From CAZOWW01 sp964583765 (GTDB lineage: Bacteria > Actinomycetota > Actinomycetes > Actinomycetales > Kineosporiaceae): DNA of 23,894 bases. The translations under genes and the position numbers were made by a program. Shown piece by piece: positions 22,557 through 23,894 of the stretch (within the stretch, counting starts at the first letter, position 1; the number at the start of each line of letters is the position of its first letter). A model generated the notes under the pieces. That model was given only the letters and a program-made list of their open reading frames with translations. It had not been told where the DNA came from and made no database searches. The stretch spans positions 1 through 23,894 of the forward strand of contig CAZOWW010000093.1 in NCBI GenBank assembly GCA_964583765.1, in the 5' to 3' direction.

Positions 22557-23086
22557 GCTGGTGCGTGGCCCTCGACGTCCACTACCCGCCGGCAGGCGGA
22601 GCCAGAGGCGCGTTGGTCCGGTCCTCCGAAGCGTCGTTCGCGGTCGTCTGCGCCGAGCGGGTGACGGTGCTGGCCGAGGTCGCGCCCTACGAGCCCGGGC
22701 GGTTCTTCGCCCGGGAGCTGCCCGTCCTCCGGGCCCTGCTCGCTGGGGAACGTGACCTGGACCTCGTCGTGGTCGACGGATACGTCCACCTCGATCCCGA
22801 TGGTCGCCCGGGGCTCGGGGCACATGTCCACGCGGAGTTCGGCGTGCCGGTGATCGGTGTGGCCAAGACGCCGTTCCGCGCTGCGACCCAGGCGCTGCCG
22901 GTGCGGCGAGGAGAGGCGACCAGGCCGCTCTACGTGACCGCGGCGGGGCTCGACGCGGCGGATGCGGCCGTCCTGGTCGGGCGTATGGCGGGGCCGTACC
23001 GGTTGCCGGACGCCCTACGGAGGGTGGACCGATTGTCCCGGTCGGGGGAGTGCGCCGGGGGGAGCACTGAACCGGGGGAGCACTGA
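22550..23086 (+). CDS. Endonuclease V family protein (short form)
   Basis: A 178-residue member of the endonuclease V (Nfi) fold, which in its studied members nicks DNA or RNA near deaminated bases such as inosine. Likely metal ligands are the Asp in ALDVHYPP (D9), the Glu in YEPGRFFARELP and the Asp in VVVDGYV. The signatures GLGAHV and VIGVAKTPF are also present, along with the family-like ending LYVTAAGLDAADAAVLV...RVDRLSR. It is shorter than E. coli Nfi (about 220 residues) and lacks its N-terminal extension. GTG 22550 is preferred because short relatives start just before ALDVHYPP; in-frame GTG 22529 would add seven repeat-derived residues. Neither has a strong Shine-Dalgarno. The C-terminal tail (GGSTEPGEH) is produced by a 16-bp tandem repeat that runs past the stop. 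Activity is inferred. Confidence 0.77.
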   Translation: MSGWCVALDVHYPPAGGARGALVRSSEASFAVVCAERVTVLAEVAPYEPGRFFARELPVLRALLAGERDLDLVVVDGYVHLDPDGRPGLGAHVHAEFGVPVIGVAKTPFRAATQALPVRRGEATRPLYVTAAGLDAADAAVLVGRMAGPYRLPDALRRVDRLSRSGECAGGSTEPGEH

Positions 23087-23180
23087 ACCGGGGGAAGAGC
23101 CGGATCCGGGGAGAAGGCCGAGCCCAGGAGATGCGCTGACCACGGTGGCGAGGGCCGAACCGAGGAGAAGCGCCGAGCGG
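23061..23180. repeat. Degenerate 16-18-bp tandem repeats across the end of the endonuclease V gene
   Basis: GGAGCACTGAACCGGG is repeated exactly at 23061-23076 and 23077-23092. Degenerate copies with a CCGGGGAGAAG.CCG pattern continue to about 23180. The stop codon (TGA at 23084-23086) lies in the second unit, so unit number changes the end of the protein. Confidence 0.8.
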
Positions 23181-23400
23181 CCGGACGGGCGGCCCCGATG
23201 CGGCACGCAGGACCTGTCAGCCTGTCGCGCCGCCCCTCGCGGGACCGCCCGTCCTTCGTTCTCGTTCTCATGCGTGGTGCTTGGTGCCGTGGTGCGTCGC
23301 CGACCCGGTTGTGCGGGTGCCTCAGCCTGCGTCGGGTGCCGTCACGGGGTCCTGTTGCTCCCGGCACGCGACCCGGGGAGGCCGGTCGGCGACCGGCGGA
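23181..23400. other. Convergent intergenic region, endonuclease V / xylanase
   Basis: About 220 bp with no credible gene on either strand. It ends in the hairpin at 23381-23397. Confidence 0.5.
23381..23397 (-). terminator. Hairpin after the CBM2 xylanase gene
   Basis: GCCGGTC (23381-23387) pairs with GACCGGC (23391-23397) over a 3-nt loop, directly after the stop codon in the minus direction. Confidence 0.55.
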
Positions 23401-23894
23401 TCAGCTGGCGGTGCAGGAGACCGTCGCGCCGCTGCCGCTGCCTGTTCCCTGGAAGCCGAAGTTCGTCGACTGCCCGGCTGCCAGACTCCCGTTGTAGCTG
23501 GCGTTGGACACCGTGACCGTGCCACTGCTCCCGCTCGCGGTGCCGTTCCAGAGGCTGGCCACGCTCGCCCCGCTGGGTAGGTTCAAGGTCACCTTCCAGC
23601 CGCTGATCGCCGCACTGCCCGCCGTCACGTTCACGCTGGACGTGAAGCCGCCGGGCCACGAACTGGTGACCGAGTAGCTCGCCGAGCAGCTACGACTGCC
23701 GTTCGAACCGCCGCTGGTCGTGCTGGTGGCCCGGGTCGTGCTCGTGGTGCTGGTGGCCCGGGTCGTGCTGGTGGTGCTGGTGGTGCTGGTCGGGCGCGTG
23801 GTCGTGGTGCTGGTCACCGGGGTGGTGCTCGTCGTGGGCCCCTCGCTCACGGTGATGTTGGAGGAGCCGCTGCTCTGGTAGCCCTCGGTGGCCA
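23401..23894 (-). CDS. Secreted GH11 endo-xylanase with C-terminal CBM2 (3' part only)
   Basis: The open frame runs off the window's right edge, so the 5' part is missing. The first visible residues, ATEGYQSSGSSNITVS, match the conserved C-terminal end of actinobacterial GH11 endo-1,4-beta-xylanases; the catalytic domain itself lies outside. A Thr/Ser/Arg linker of about 50 residues follows, encoded by short DNA repeats around 23720-23830. The remaining ~95 residues form a CBM2 with terminal Cys residues and the aromatic positions SSWPGGF, SLWNG and ASYNG (Tyr for the third surface Trp), the same pattern as the esterase CBM2. The carbohydrate-binding module is certain; the GH11 assignment rests on a short but distinctive end. 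It is convergent with the endonuclease V gene. Confidence 0.8.
   Translation of the reverse strand, partial: ATEGYQSSGSSNITVSEGPTTSTTPVTSTTTTRPTSTTSTTSTTRATSTTSTTRATSTTSGGSNGSRSCSASYSVTSSWPGGFTSSVNVTAGSAAISGWKVTLNLPSGASVASLWNGTASGSSGTVTVSNASYNGSLAAGQSTNFGFQGTGSGSGATVSCTAS

Overview
The window is very GC-rich, with strong G/C preference at third codon positions and frequent GTG starts. A glnA2-type gene and a glnE-type gene lie in the same order and orientation as in Mycobacterium. Together these point to an actinobacterium (Actinomycetota). Two secreted plant-cell-wall enzymes with Thr-rich linkers and family 2 cellulose-binding modules, a family 1 beta-glucosidase and a chemotaxis receptor suggest a motile, plant-biomass-degrading soil organism. 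Genus cannot be fixed from sequence reading alone.

Layout. (1) 0.2-1.5 kb: glnA2 (+), preceded by a GC-rich 25-bp tandem repeat and followed by a hairpin terminator. (2) 1.7-4.8 kb: a PaaX-family repressor (-) and, divergently, a secreted CE1/PHB-depolymerase-like (feruloyl-esterase-type) esterase with CBM2 (+). This segment is bounded by two near-identical copies of the 3' end of a glnA gene, one being the real end of glnA2 and the other an orphan remnant. (3) 4.9-7.4 kb: two minus-strand envelope proteins of unknown role, a proline-rich single-pass membrane protein and a beta-propeller lipoprotein. (4) 7.8-13.3 kb: a class I glutamine amidotransferase overlapping glnE by 4 bp, then a GH1 beta-glucosidase. 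(5) 13.5-14.2 kb: a short-chain dehydrogenase (-). (6) 14.2-17.8 kb: a repeat-rich regulatory stretch and two tandem secreted collagen-like proteins whose promoters, leaders and N-termini are a gap-free 513-bp duplication. (7) 18.3-19.6 kb: a TM-HAMP-MCP-PilZ receptor (-), preceded by a sigma-28 (FliA)-like promoter that resembles a motif upstream of both collagen-like genes. (8) 19.9-23.1 kb: an 879-residue mosaic protein (winged-helix-like, Ymh-like, Ig-like, propeller) followed by a short endonuclease V family protein. (9) From 23.4 kb to the window end: the 3' part of a GH11 xylanase with CBM2 (-).

How the genes may work together. Nitrogen assimilation (glnA2, amidotransferase, glnE) looks like the conserved backbone. 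The esterase, beta-glucosidase and xylanase would act on plant cell walls, with the PaaX-type regulator possibly responding to an aromatic acyl-CoA derived from released phenolics. The receptor and collagen-like surface proteins may share a motility/surface regulon; this is inference from the shared promoter motif. Every convergent gene pair is separated by at least one hairpin. Several intergenic stretches carry short GC-rich tandem repeats. No tRNA, rRNA, CRISPR array or transposase was seen.
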